From positions 62,001 through 126,000 of the forward strand of contig JASANC010004230.1 in assembly GCA_030248135.1 (NCBI GenBank): 64,000 nucleotides of DNA. The letters are read 5' to 3'. Shown in pieces: positions 21,298-37,135 of this stretch (the stretch's first letter is position 1; each line of letters opens with the position of its first letter). This stretch comes from Theristus sp. LFF4_11. Lineage: Eukaryota; Nematoda; Chromadorea; Monhysterida; Xyalidae. Below the pieces are notes generated by a model. That model saw only the letters and a program-made list of their open reading frames with translations, made no database searches and was not told where the DNA came from. A program made the translations under genes and the position numbers.

Positions 21298-22704
21298 TTC
21301 GTCGCTTTCCTGCTGCTATTACTGATGACTACGGTATCCGGACAGTCGCGACGATCTGGTAGATCTTTATTGTTTGTTTATTGATTTGCCATTTCGTAGC
21401 ATCGCGTCCTCTGAATCCGATGTGTCATGCTTATGACATCATAGTGCACTCAGAAACTAAAGACTCATTCATACTGGCGTATGCGTATACGGCATGGCAC
21501 GTCAGGTCTCGTTTTGTTACTTCCGTCCATGGAGACTACGTCGACGTACGTCAGCAGACAGCATGGCCGAATAAACAAGGCAGTTCTCGTATTCTCCATC
21601 AAGGCGGAGTCAGTCGCAGACCAGGAGTTATCATTTCCAAGAATGCCAATCGTGTCACATGTTTCATGCCACCATCAGTGTCGGACCGACACGGGGAACA
21701 CAAAACATTTATTACAGATGTGGTCAAGTGCTACAGCTGCATGTCTCGGTTCTACCAGACGCACTGGTGGACACTGAGGCAGTATTACAATGAACCAAAG
21801 AATTTCACGGATAAATGCGACTGGGTGCTCGGCGAGAACGAGCAACGCGCCATCGGCATGGTCGCCTGTCCGACCGTCTGCGTCGAGATTCACGAGAAAA
21901 GCGAAATTGCAGGTGCGACTTTGTGGGAAGCTTCACATGTGACCACATAAAGCGCGCTTTATTTTTCTGCGATCGACAATTGACGATTTCCGACAACATC
22001 TCTCTGGATGATCACAGATTTTTTTGGTGCCTGCGTCAAAGCGACAGTTTTTCGCGTGGTTTCATCGAGCTCAGTTTTGCACTGATTGGTGCCGTGTGCA
22101 GTATTTCTTTCAATTTTGTAGCTTTCCAACCGGTTCCAGAAAATTCGAAGTTTACCAAACTCCGGTGGTTTGGTGCAGTGAGAGAAACGAGTGGGCGCAG
22201 AGCGTGTCCCGTGGGCGAATGCGCTCGCCGCGAGTGGGGCACAGCCACGCAGGCATAAGTCCATACGTGTGTGTCAGACGGTTGTTGCGTGCAGGTCTAC
22301 TGATCGACGGCTACATCCGCGGCTGCTACGACTCGATGCTCAAGGACGGCTTCAACGCGTCCACGGTGATCGAGCGTCGTTGGCTGCTCGAGGACTCGTG
22401 CGACCAGTACGACCGCAAGCAGATCATGAAGCTGGACGAGCGCACCGCGCGGCACCTGCCCAACGGCGCCGTCAGCGTCTGCGTCTGCTTCGGCCACGGC
22501 TGCAACGGTCCGTGTCGCGATCAGGCCACCACCGCCTCGCTCTGCGACTATCCGACGTCGATGGCGGCCGCGAGAACTGCGCCCGCCGTGTATCGCAGCG
22601 TGCTGCTAGCACTGATTGTGACCTCATGTTTTCATTTCTTATGTCAGCGTTCGATTCCTGGTGTGTCATCGTTGCGGTGCCGATTAGACGCGATGTCTGT
22701 GTGA
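21298..22704 (+). CDS. ODR-2/HOT-family Ly6-like, probably GPI-anchored protein (5' end missing)
   Basis: Three joined exons: about 21298-21358, 21718-21912 and 22295-22704, all in phase. The first supplies a hydrophobic leader (FVAFLLLLLMTTVSG) without an in-frame ATG long enough to include it, so an upstream start exon is missing. The mature part is Cys-rich: VKCYSCMSRFYQ, NFTDKCDW, ACPTVCVEI, YIRGCYDSML, DSCDQY, and the closing VCVCFGHGCNG, matching the nematode ODR-2/HOT three-finger arrangement including the conserved YIRGC. The C-terminus has a hydrophobic stretch near YRSVLLALIVTSCF, consistent with a GPI signal, although 19 more residues follow it. ODR-2 acts in chemosensory neurons in C. 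elegans; that role is only suggestive here. Confidence 0.8.
21585..21665. repeat. Dispersed repeat D1, copy 2
   Basis: Resembles 3475-3560 from ATTCTCCATCAAGGCGG through GTCGCAGACCAGGAGT to CCAATCGTGT. It lies in the intron before the main Ly6 exon. Confidence 0.5.
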
Positions 22705-23716
22705 GCCGTGATTTGACAGCGTTTTTTTGCGCGCAACCCTTTTTGAGGCAAATTCTTTGTTTTTTAAAGTGAGATTATTATGAAACTGCAGCAAGCAATC
22801 GACATCGCCATATCTGCCAATCATGCGACTAGTTTGACTACAAACGTCTTCTAGTCCTGATGGTGCAGCATTGCACCGTGGCCGGGGTTACTGATGCTCT
22901 GAGACTCTGAAAACGGATCACTCACGCGAAATTCAGGCCTTAGACACTTGCTGCTGCAACTGCACTGCTGTCATTTCAGACTGACACATTTCTATGCCAT
23001 GTTTTTTATGTATGATAACGGAACAGAAAAAATTGGGGTTGTGCACTATTTTCATTGTAGACCAGAAATTTTTATGCCACCTTGATAATACGTTCAGCTG
23101 ATTTACTGCCGTTTACTATACTGCACTGTATTTTTAACCACAGTTTTTGTTGTACAGTATCGTTCAAACGTGATAGTTTGCAAATTATGTAGTACGTATG
23201 TACATAATGCGTTCATGGGATTTTCACTTTGTCTAAGACTAATTCGAAACCACATCAATTCAGATAAAAATTATCAGAATGACTAGCATCCGCCCCATGA
23301 GTTTGAGTTGTTTTGTTTGACGTCACTAAAATCAAAATGCTGCACATACAAACACGCAAAAGAAAACCCAGTGAATGACTTTCAAGAATGCATAGTACAC
23401 TGGAACGCTTTTACTATTCGCTGATAACATCCAATGGCGTTTCGTCGGGTGTGGCCAAATGGCAAAAGCGTAGCGTGCAACTAGCGCCATCGAACAAGCA
23501 ACAAAATCAAACACTGTACGTCCAAACGTGATGATACCTGTGCATGTAAGTTGAACTTCGGTAAAAACGGGACTGAACCTTTTGGACTGTGAATATTTTT
23601 GTGTCAAATTTTGCGGCATTTGGAAACAATTATGCTGTTTTAGAACTTATGCTGATTAGTGGTAATCATCGAGGTTCTCCAACTCCACATTGCGGCTATT
23701 GTTCCCATTTTTGCAG
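22705..23716. other. Intergenic, no gene seen
   Basis: AT-rich spacer between the ODR-2-like gene and the small one-helix gene. No repeat shared with the rest of the window was noticed. The missing 5' exon of the next gene may lie here. Confidence 0.35.
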
Positions 23717-24286
23717 ACGATCGCAAAAAAGCCTGCTACTCAGAAGAACACTCATGCGCGGTGCAAGTGCAGTGAGCGCGCCATGACCAGACAGCTCGCG
23801 TTTCAGGACGTCTGCATGAAGCAAACACACGCGCAGAGTTCGTTGGGCACTGCGTTCGGTGAACACGTCTTGGATGGTGGGTACTGCATTCGCACACCGT
23901 CACATGAGCGTGTTTGCAATTTGCTTCTAAAATGAATGGCATAAAGTTGTTACTCACAAACGAGTTGTTCTGCCAGAAACTTGAAAAAAATTTCAAGGTG
24001 CGAATGTGTGCACCTGTTTGAAATACGCCAGTTTCTTGTTGATCACTGGTCTGCTGATGTTCGCTGTGATTTGGCGCATCTTTCAAGAACATCGACAACA
24101 GGTACGCGATTGCTTCGGAACTGCGTTTTTAAACAACAATGGATGTGTTTGAATTTCTAAATTGTGATGTGACTGTGAAGTATAGTTTAATAAATGTAGT
24201 AGAGTGCGATTTGTCAATTATAGGAACAACTGTATCGCAAATGGATTGAACAGCAAAAGCGACCAATTGTTTCCACCAATCTGTGA
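23717..24286 (+). CDS. 3' part of a small Cys-containing single-helix protein
   Basis: Three exons join in phase: 23717-23858, 23998-24101 and 24224-24286. The product ends with a Cys-containing stretch (RCKCSERAM; QDVCMKQ; ANVCTCLKY), one strong transmembrane helix (SFLLITGLLMFAVIW) and a basic, Gln-rich tail RIFQEHRQQ followed by KWIEQQKRPIVSTNL and a stop. AATAAA follows the stop at once (about 24290), supporting a real 3' end. The first exon begins after a good acceptor (TTTTTGCAG), and nothing upstream could be chosen, so the N-terminus is missing. The family is not recognised. A link to the preceding Ly6-like gene is possible but rests only on Cys pattern and proximity. Confidence 0.4.
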
Positions 24287-25542
24287 TCTAAATAAATACA
24301 ACGGCTTTTTTGCACTTGTCAGCCATTTCAGTACACCAAATGTGGAACAGCCACCAGGATGACTTGTTGTGTTCTGCTCTGCTGCTGTTCTATTATTATT
24401 ATCTGTTCGTACGAAGGAGGCCGAGTAATGTGGAATGATGTGTGGAAAAGCCGCACAGCTGAAAGAAATGTTTCGCTCCTGGACGTACAGGCGTACGTAC
24501 GTACGCGCCTGTAATTCGAATATGAAATAAAATAAATTTATTTAGTGAGAAAAAAATCCAATTGTTTTTTCTCAATTTCTTGCACAAATCTGCCGTCAGA
24601 ACACGTTAAGTTTCGCTGATTTCAAATTGCCGCGCAGCCATGAAACATTTTCTCTATCTGTGCGTGCAAACGCATACTGGGTCACGTTTAATAAGAAAGA
24701 TAATACTGTAGATCTGGTGCGACGGTGCGACGATGTGCAGGACCGTGGTACCAACCACCCGTTCTACCGTGTAGACAACAATAAAAACAATTTTAATTTT
24801 CAACTGCCATATTTTGTACACAATTTTTTGTCGAACTCACCGTGTGAACAGAATTTTGGCTCAGAATGTTTTTTTTGTTCACTGATATAAACTAAGCAAG
24901 AAATTTCAATTTCCGCTTCATTTTCATACTTATTACAGCTAACACGTTCAGATTTACCGTACTGCTGTATTATGCGTTTCATCTCCATGTACTTTTAGCC
25001 TTCCGCTTGAAATCTGCCGAAAACACACAAAAGCAAAGTTTGTTTTCAATTATATGCGCCAGTTCCTTCCTGGGCACGTACGTATACGCTATAATGAACT
25101 TTCGATTAGTTTTCCATCGGATGGTGGAATGAATATGAAAATAACCCTGATGTGTAGCTTGATCATACGAGATATCTCGGTATAGCCTTGCTCAATAAGG
25201 CTAGTGGAACCGCTTCAGCTTCTCTTCACGAAAATACAAGCACTCCATATGCATATTGAAGTCTGAAGGTACATAATGCACAGATATACGTGGTATGTAG
25301 ATTAGCTTTTTCTGTTTGATCCGACCAATAAGTTTATCTCTGCCTTGCATTGGATCGAAAGGAATAACATTTGCATGACGCGATGCTTGTTGTGATCGAT
25401 CGTGTCATTTGCACGGCATAATTTTCGCAACAAGGCAACAAAAGTTTTCTGCAGAAATTAGTCGTGTGAATATAATGATCTAGCAAAGAAAAGTTGTGAT
25501 TGAAAACTGCCGTTGAATAAGGTGTTCTTCAGAACAATTAAA
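24287..25542. other. Intergenic, no gene seen
   Basis: AT-rich spacer. At about 24485-24512 there is a short self-complementary (ACGT)n motif, CAGGCGTACGTACGTACGCG. Nothing else stands out. Confidence 0.35.
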
Positions 25543-27027
25543 ATGCAAAACGTACCAGCAGCGAACGCTGAGCAAAAGCAGCAACCATCGCAAACGTTCT
25601 CAGACACTGACCCCCAGTGGTATCTGATTCCGAATCGACTGCACTGCACACTGGCTGCAAAAGTCGTCGCAGTTTTGCAAGTAAGTAAAATTGAAAAATT
25701 CGACATGGTTCAAATTACAGTAAACTTATGGGGCATTCATGAAGCAGTTTTAGCATTGCTACGCGTCACAAAATATCGCTTCATAAATGCCGTTTACTTG
25801 AAAAACACCACACGTTCAGACGATCGTGACGGTCTTGTTTGCGGCGTATGCGACCGTGAATTTCATCGGCACCCCGGCACCGACCGTGAAAGTGGAGCCG
25901 AAAACGATCGGGCCGGTCGTGGCCGCGGTTGATGCGGGCCCGCCTGGCGCCGCAGTGCCGATCGACGGCAACAACATCGAGATCAAGGCGGTTGAGGTCG
26001 AACGACATCGTAGGTCGCGTCGTTACTGTTTGCGAATGCTTGCATGCATTCATTGGTGGCACGTTCATTCGTTAAATGTCATTGCATTTTCACAAGCGTT
26101 TAGAAATTGATTTTTTTGAAAATAATTGATGTTTGACGCGGCAACTCTCTGCAGAGGTGCATGACTGCCACCTTGCCACTTCCACCAGACCGTCGTGCGG
26201 TCATTAATTGCAAGCATGCGTGTTCTGTGATGCCCGAACAGCAGCTTCTCTGCTTGCCTTGCAGAGAGCATCCTGCTCACGTGGTTCCTGATGAGTCTGA
26301 TTGAGCTGGTGGTCTGCGGCGTGCTGCTGCTCGGCATACGCCAGGAGCGCAGTGGCCTGCTCATTCCGTTTCTGCTGCTCTCGTTTGCGAACGTGCTGGT
26401 CGCCATCATGGAGTTCACGGTGTTCACGATCATCGGCGCAGTCGTACAGGTGCAGTGCGTTTGCTTTTAGCCTGTCTTTTAGTTTAAGCAGCACACTGAG
26501 CTTGCGAAAGAAACAAATTAGCGGCATCGGAGTTGCGAGAAAACCTGTGCAGCCGGCCACAAATGGCGGTCTGTTATCAACAAACCCCGATACGTTCGTT
26601 GGTCTTACTACAAGTCGCATGCTTTATGTTCTGCGATGAAAGCGGCAGGTTTAAACAAACATACGTTACACACGGCTGCATTTGAAAAAAAAACGTTTAA
26701 AAAGTTTACAAAGTAGTGTTGACCAATTGTTAACTAACTTACATACACTTGCAATACAGTGCAGTTGCACCGGCGTCGGGCTTTAAAGACGTTGCATATT
26801 TGGACAGCGAATTTTTTTGAGATGAGACAAAACAAACTTTATGAAAACGTTGCTGTGACACGCAGATCGCGTTTGGTTACGCTGTGTTCCGTTGCCACAA
26901 GTTCTACGAGGCGAAACGTCGCTTTTGCGAGCACTTGCTTGCGTCCACTGACTGCATGCCACAGGCGCCGCCTGACTATGCGCCGATCGAGGCGAAGCAA
27001 CAGCAAACCCTGTACCAGAACCCATGA
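25543..27027 (+). CDS. Four-helix membrane protein with C-terminal PPxY motif (LAPTM4/DUF7027-like shape)
   Basis: Four exons, 25543-25680, 25820-26009, 26265-26449 and 26866-27027, give 224 aa. The start is the first ATG of the exon. The chain has a polar N-terminus, one helix straddling exon junction 1 (AAKVVAVLQTIVTVLF), a Pro/Val-rich loop, two adjacent helices (LTWFLMSLIELVVCGVLLLG and LIPFLLLSFANVLVAIMEF) and a fourth (FTIIGAVVQIAFGYAVF). After a Cys-containing tail comes PPDYAPIE near the end. A small four-helix protein with a late PPxY recalls LAPTM4-type lysosomal proteins, whose PY motifs bind Nedd4 ligases. The sequence match itself is not strong enough to name the family. A mini-MITE lies in intron 1. 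Confidence 0.7.
25720..25797. mobile_element. Mini-MITE copy 2 (intron 1 of four-helix gene)
   Basis: The ends AGTAAAC...GTTTACT enclose GGGCATTCATGAAGC and its partner GCTTCATAAATGCCG, with GCTACGCGTCACAAAATAT in the middle. Compare GATATTTTATGACCGCGTAGC in the copy at 11530-11620. Confidence 0.65.
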
Positions 27028-28118
27028 AGACGCTTAAAGCTAACATGTTAAAAGTTTCAAGTCGGTTCGTTTTCTTTGCTTTACTCACGACTCCCAACTT
27101 TGTTTTCTTTCAATTTTTATTTCGAGTAAATATTCTTATTGCCATATTCAAATCTCACATCAGTAACTGTTTGAACACTTGTAAAAACTCTCCTTCTTTC
27201 AAAATATGTAAAAAACCTATTTTTTGACACTTAAAAACATCTCAAAATGTGTATAGTAATCAACACGAAAATACTATGTTAGTTATTGATATGACATTCA
27301 AAATGACCGGTAGTAACATAATGTTACGTTAAATATTGTTTTCATAATAACAAGAAAACTGAAAAGTTCTGCCTCACTCTAAAAGGAAAACACTTGGCCC
27401 ATCGGAATTCCAGTGCGCCTGTATTTTGAAACGTAAACTTGTAAACATTTGTTTTGTTCAGAGAGCATATTTTTAGACGACATTCACTTTGGGTATCGCC
27501 TCGTTTTATAGTGATCGCACACGTTTGCAGAATAATCGGTCTATGATTGAACTATCTCAACGATCGGCGTTTAGACGCAAATGAAAAACTGTTTTCTGTA
27601 CGTGCCCAGCAGACATTCGCCACCCTTGCAACGGCAACTCGTTTTGCGGCTTCCTGAAAGTTTCTTTGAGTTCTCTAAAGAGTTGAGCAAAGACTGAAGA
27701 AAAACGGGCCGCCTAGAAGGCCAAGTTGTCCAAGGCGATGGACCGGGCAAAACTATGGAGGTGGTTTCGAACCCCATTCGTGAGGTTTCAAAGCGCTTCC
27801 AATAATGTATGCATCTCTTTCACAAAAAAGCGGTTTTCAAGCTTTGAATTTTTTAGTTTCTTCTTTTTGGTACCAGTAATCTTAACTTCGTTTTGTCTCA
27901 GTACCGTATCTCTGTTCGTCAGCATCATTGTCAAACACCGCTTCTGCGCCAAAACAATGGAAGTCACTGGTGCATGGGCGTGCACCGCTCTCGCTGATGT
28001 CGTCTTCGTCCATAATCATGTTTCCTTGAAATTTCAGATTAATTTTTTTTTGAATTTAAGAAATTTCGCGGATTCTCAGAGACGCAGTCACCAAAACTAA
28101 AACGCACGCCATAAATGG
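27028..28118. other. Intergenic, no gene seen
   Basis: Low-GC spacer downstream of the four-helix gene. Open frames here lack splice-site or motif support. Confidence 0.35.
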
Positions 28119-28405
28119 TTAAAAAAATATTCCAGCTTGCGTTCTGGTCTCTTGTGTCTGTGGTACATGGTACTCTGCTGGATGCACATGTGTGTGACTG
28201 TGGTGATTGGAGCTGAGCTGATTGGTCGTCTGAATATGCAACGGCTGCCGATTTTGAAAAAGATTTGAAAAAAACTGTCTTATTCAGCCAATCCGGTTCA
28301 ACCAATCCGGAACACGTGCCTCTGACCTTCGCTCTGTGCCGCCGTTGATTGCACAATGATGGAGAGCACGAACAACACAACGCAACCATGTATTTTGGAA
28401 TCCAT
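28119..28405 (-). CDS. Possible small secreted peptide (44 aa)
   Basis: Exon 28405-28327 encodes MDSKIHG and a clean hydrophobic leader CVVLFVLSIIVQSTAAQSE ending in a good donor (G/GTCAGAGG). The next acceptor in phase (CATCCAGCAG) opens 28174-28119, giving EYHVPQTQETRTQAGIFF and a stop. The predicted signal-peptide cut after STA-A would release a peptide of about 21 residues. No family is recognised. The leader is convincing; the second exon rests on phase and splice consensus only. It could instead be the first exon of a longer gene whose other exons I cannot see. Confidence 0.4.
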
Positions 28406-28567
28406 TTTCGAATATGGTCGTTTATTGCCACTACTCTGAAACGGTGAAGTTGAAGTTTTATTCCTCTCTGAAGAACAGAGATTTGTTAGGCTTTCATCCG
28501 CATCAGTGCCTTGTCGCCATTATTGCAGCCAGTTTGAGATGAAATGTGCAACATTGAATTGGATATA

Positions 28568-29480
28568 CAGGGTGGGCCAAAAAAAAGGTTCCATTTTCAA
28601 ACTGCTGTCACTGGCTGGTATTTCAATATTATGAGCTGAAATTTTCAGCATTGATAAAACATGTGATGCCATTTTTCTGACAAAAGTTTTATCCAGTTTG
28701 GTCAAGTAGATTCAGTTTTACAGCACAATGTTTAAAAATTCCCAAATTTTCAAAAAAACGGATTTTTAACCAAGAATTTAACAACGAATCATTGCTCATA
28801 GACATCCAAATCATCATCAAGGTTTGTCGTCCGGCAGTGGCTGGATGGAATTTTACGCGAAACTGGCGAGTCACTGCAGAAAAACTTTCAGATTGCTCCC
28901 ACCAGATAGCACACCAGACCCGTTGTTCTGCTGTCCACTTAACCATGACGAAACTGCAGAAAACTGAAACTGAAACACTGTTTTTATTCAAACCGCAGAA
29001 AAACTTTTCAAAAGAAACAAATTAACAGACAGAGCAACACAGAAAACAAAAAATCAACTTAACAATTCTTTCTGTCGCAGTCGCATGGCTGCTGACTCGA
29101 GTCCGTTGTGAAACATCAGAATTTCGGTCGAGGTGCTCAAATGCAATTCAAGTGTGAGACCTTTCCACTCTGAGCGCATGATTTGAACTATCGCGGGTAT
29201 CCAAAAAGACCAATTTGTCACCTTCGCAACAGTTTCAAAATTGAATCACGCATCTTGATACTAATTTTTTCTTGCACTCATTTCAGTCAATTTGTTGATT
29301 TTTCGAGTTTTTTTAGAAAATCTGCCACAGTGAGCGCTAGGAATTATATATCGGAAAAAAAATTTTGTCAGTAAAATGGCAACGCATGTTTTATCAGTGC
29401 TGAAAATTTCAGCTCATAATATTAAAACACCAGCCAGTGACAGCAGTTTGAAAATGGAACCTTTTTTTTGGCCCACCCTG
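28568..29480. mobile_element. TA-flanked TIR transposon family T, copy A (decayed)
   Basis: A 913-bp element with ends CAGGGTGGGCCAAAAAAAAG and CTTTTTTTTGGCCCACCCTG, flanked by TA on both sides (28566-28567, 29481-29482) as in Tc1/mariner-type insertion. The inverted arms continue inward past GGTTCCATTTTCAAACTGCTGTCACTGGCTGG-like sequence. The minus strand at about 28940-28850 encodes MVKWTAEQRVWCAIWWEQS followed by a helix-turn-helix-like continuation, then breaks down, so the transposase is not intact. Confidence 0.85.
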
Positions 29481-30750
29481 TACACACGCTACACGGCTAC
29501 AAAAAAACGGGAACAGTGTTTTCGTTGGATAAGCTGCCATAAGCGATGATTACCCCTGAGACACACCGTGACCGCGCTGCCGTGCTCTGTTCAGAAGCAA
29601 CGGCGGTCTCTTTACAGCCGGCAAATTTAAAAAAACGTGCAAAAACCAAGTACAACGCTATTTCTTGAAACTTATATCATGTTTGCATTTCTTATTTTGA
29701 GATACACTACCAAATAAACGTGAAATGCTTCAACTACAACTTTACTTCAACGGGGTTCACCACCACTCCAACCAGCGCTTTCAACAGAATATGACGAATT
29801 TCCGTTTTAATGTACAACAGCTGCATATAATGAATAATAATACTGTATCATAAAAATATAGGAACTAAACTGGTGGTGCTAAAAGTTCAGCAAAATGACA
29901 CAGTTTCATTTGTATGTTATTCATGTAATTGCTCATTTGATAATTCAGGTTCCGATCGAAAAAAATCTGGCGCCTGAGTTGCGATCGAAACAAAATAAAT
30001 GGAGAGATCTTTCACTGGTACCATATCATTTTTTTTTTACTTTTTCCTAATGGATCGTTGCTCTTGTTCTCACACAGAAACAGCACGACACAAAAAAAAC
30101 TCGGGCAGAAAAGGTACAGTTACCTACTTTTATATGGGCCACACTGAAATTTATTTTAGCGGACTGGACCTGAGCTGAACCCGTGTAGTGTGCAAAAAAA
30201 TAAAAACGACAGTTCATATCAACGAAAAAATACGTTTTCCGACGAACAAAAAATACATCGCCTGTTCACGACGGATAATGGTCAAGTCTTTGAGTGTTTT
30301 GTGCTGAGTTTCAGGGCTCAAAGGCTATTTATGTAACCATAATCATGTTCCGTCCACTTTCGCAGTAAAATTAATTGCATCCACAAAAGTTTCTGTTTTG
30401 CACAAAGAAAAATCTGAGACGGAAGTTATGTTATGGGCGTTGTGACAACACACATGTCGCATGCGCACACAGCCACACTGTTTGTGCCAGCCAATGTTTA
30501 TTTCTGTTCTCACTTGCGGATAATTTTGGGACCAATAATTCAAGAGTGTTTCATGTATTTAGCCTTGTAATTGAGTTCGGTCACGCAGTCAATCTGCACA
30601 GTGGTACACGCTGTATACGTTCAAAAATGAAAATTATTTATTGTTGCAGCTGAAGAACGGCAAAATCGTCATGAACAAAGTTTTAAAAAAGTTATGTCAT
30701 AAGTGAGTGAGAAACAAAAAATAAGCCGAATTTTCAAGTATTTCTGCTGT
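29481..30750. other. Intergenic, no gene seen
   Basis: AT-rich region beyond the 3' end of TDO. No shared repeat or gene-like exon was found. Confidence 0.35.
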
Positions 30751-34864
<4,114 letters not shown>

Positions 34865-35101
34865 GTTCTGCTCTTTAAGTCAACTTCTTTGATCGATTGA
34901 AGTCTTTGAAAACGTTTTTAAAATATTTCCCTGTTGCAAGTTGCAAGAAATGTCGCAGCTTTCAAGGAACAGGAAACCAACGCAGCTCAATGGTGATTTT
35001 TGCCGAAGCACGATGACGAACACAACGTCACGTGGCTTTTTTATGACTGAAATGGTATTATGTCTCGCTGTACAACCAGTTTGAAGCTATAAAATCTATT
35101 A
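34865..35101. promoter_or_regulatory. Region upstream of TDO
   Basis: About 240 bp between the TDO start codon and the Helitron. It should contain the TDO promoter or trans-splice site; no element can be named. Confidence 0.25.
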
Positions 35102-36362
35102 TCTATCTATTATACTAAGATAGTAACTGTGTAAGTCTGTCTGTATGTCTGTCCAGTCAAGTCAGTCGTCGCTCTTTTTTTCAAGTTTGAGCCAATTTTG
35201 CAATTTAAGTCATCATCAGCTGAGTACTCATACTCCTTGATGACAATGCAAAGTTCAAATCGTCATTCCACATGACTTTAGTCATCATGATGCCTTTTGC
35301 TCAAGAGCGACAACCAACAAGCGAGACAATCGTAAGAATTGCAAGGACTCCATTGTAGACGATGGAGTTTTTTTTTCACAAAAAACGAGTTTTTAAAACA
35401 ATCGCTTGCAAGTTAATCGCTCTTTTCACAAGGTAGACTTTTTATAAAGCCGGTGTTTACAACGAGTATTTAGAAAATCGTTGCTTTTTTCTTCATTTGT
35501 TTTTTTATCATAGAAAATGCGTCCCTTAGGATAGAAAAGCTACGTTACAAATGCAATCAAATTATGTGGTAAATCTGTTAGGCGTTTCGCCAATTATTCG
35601 TTGTACGCCGACACCGTTTGGACTCATCAGCAACGATCGGTGTCACAGACACTTGAAAAGAATCACTTAAGAAAACACATGTGATACACTTAACAAAACA
35701 ACCAAAAAAACTTCAGTGAAGCAACAAACTGCAAGCACATCTTGTCGTTGACTCGTTTGTGAACAAAAGCGACCGTTTTACACAATAGGTACTCAAAAAC
35801 GTGTTGCTTTCACGTTTAGGTTAAATTGTTCACGTTTAAATTGTTGCACTCGATCAAAAAGAACTGGCTTAGGTTAGGGTAAGCGGGGAAAAGAAATAAA
35901 CATTTGAAACAAAAGCGGGAGCTTTGCTACGGGTAATCAGTAAAATGTTGCTGTTTTGTCATTTCCATTCTATCAAACGTCCTTGGCTAAGATTAGAGGT
36001 TAATGGTAAGAGTAGTAAACACACCACACAGTGGCCGTTTTGCAGCGAATATTTAGAAAAGTTTTGCATTTTTTCGTCATTTAAACTTTAAAAGGCTTGG
36101 CTTAGGTTAGAGTAAGCGGGAAAAAGAAGCAACTTATCAAGACGAAAGTTGGCGTTTTGCAACAATTGTTCAGAAGTGTTGCCTTTTTTTGGTCATTTAC
36201 ACTCGAAAAGGCCTGGCTTAGGTTAGGTTATAATAAAAACGGTCAAAGAAGAAAAAGTTTGACCTTAAAAGAAAAGTACGCACGGGTTAATCTGCTATCC
36301 ACTCAAAAATAATAATTGTAGTTATCAGCTAACCGTGCCGTGGGCACGGGTCAATTTGCTAG
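35102..36362. mobile_element. Non-autonomous Helitron
   Basis: Starts TCTATCTATTATACTAAG after an A and ends CTAG before a T, the Helitron A|TC...CTRR|T rule. Nine bases before CTAG is a 7-bp GC hairpin, CCGTGCC-GTG-GGCACGG (about 36333-36349), the expected 3' terminator. Length is about 1.26 kb. No Rep/helicase frame exists. The interior has several spaced copies of a GGCTTAGGTTAG...AAGCGGG motif (around 35867, 36097 and 36209). The 5' end could be seven bases earlier. Confidence 0.85.
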
Positions 36363-37135
36363 TTCAAACAAAACTGGCAACAGCATCATACATGAATCGA
36401 AAACTTCAACATACGTGTCAGCGCTGAAAAGTTTCTTTCTGAGGCATAATGAATGACAAGATGTATAACCTTGCCTTGTACCCAGATTGCGAAGACACGA
36501 TTGGTCTGAATATGGCAGCTGCACATAGTGATCAGTTTGCTGGTTGCTAAAGTGTATTTTCAAGATGTAAAATTGATTTTCAATTTTCAGAACCGTAAAT
36601 AAGAACACATGTCTTGTTGGGGCAACTACAGTACATAAACTCCAAATGTTTTACGATATTTTTGACGGCACGTTCTGAAACAAACCAGTAATAAAATTTT
36701 CAAAAATTTCAAGTTGAAGAGTCATAAAAGTTGTTGTTGTGGCACACGTGGTTTCTGCAATGTGCGGGTCTTTGCTCAATCAGCTCGATCAAAAGACGAT
36801 CGAACTTGCTGTTTACTAATTTTTACACGAACTTTTTCCAATTTGCAGCCATCACTGCTCCGTATTTTTATGAGCCTTTCTTCGCGTTTATTTCCGTGTT
36901 ATTCTGAGCATTTTGTTGTTGTTTTTTTTGCATAGAGATTGAAAAATGTCACGTCAACGTTATGTATTACTGTAACTTTATGGTGAACAAAAAAGTTGCT
37001 GGGCTAAAAAAATACGCATCCTCACCGACTACTGATGAGTGGTGATCCAACTCAATATTGCGAAACATTCACAAATTAAAAAGTTCAGGTATTTTTTAAA
37101 GCAGACAACGTACAATTGCATTTAAAATTTAAGTA
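36363..37135. other. Intergenic between Helitron and TIR transposon
   Basis: AT-rich; no gene or shared repeat seen. Confidence 0.35.
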
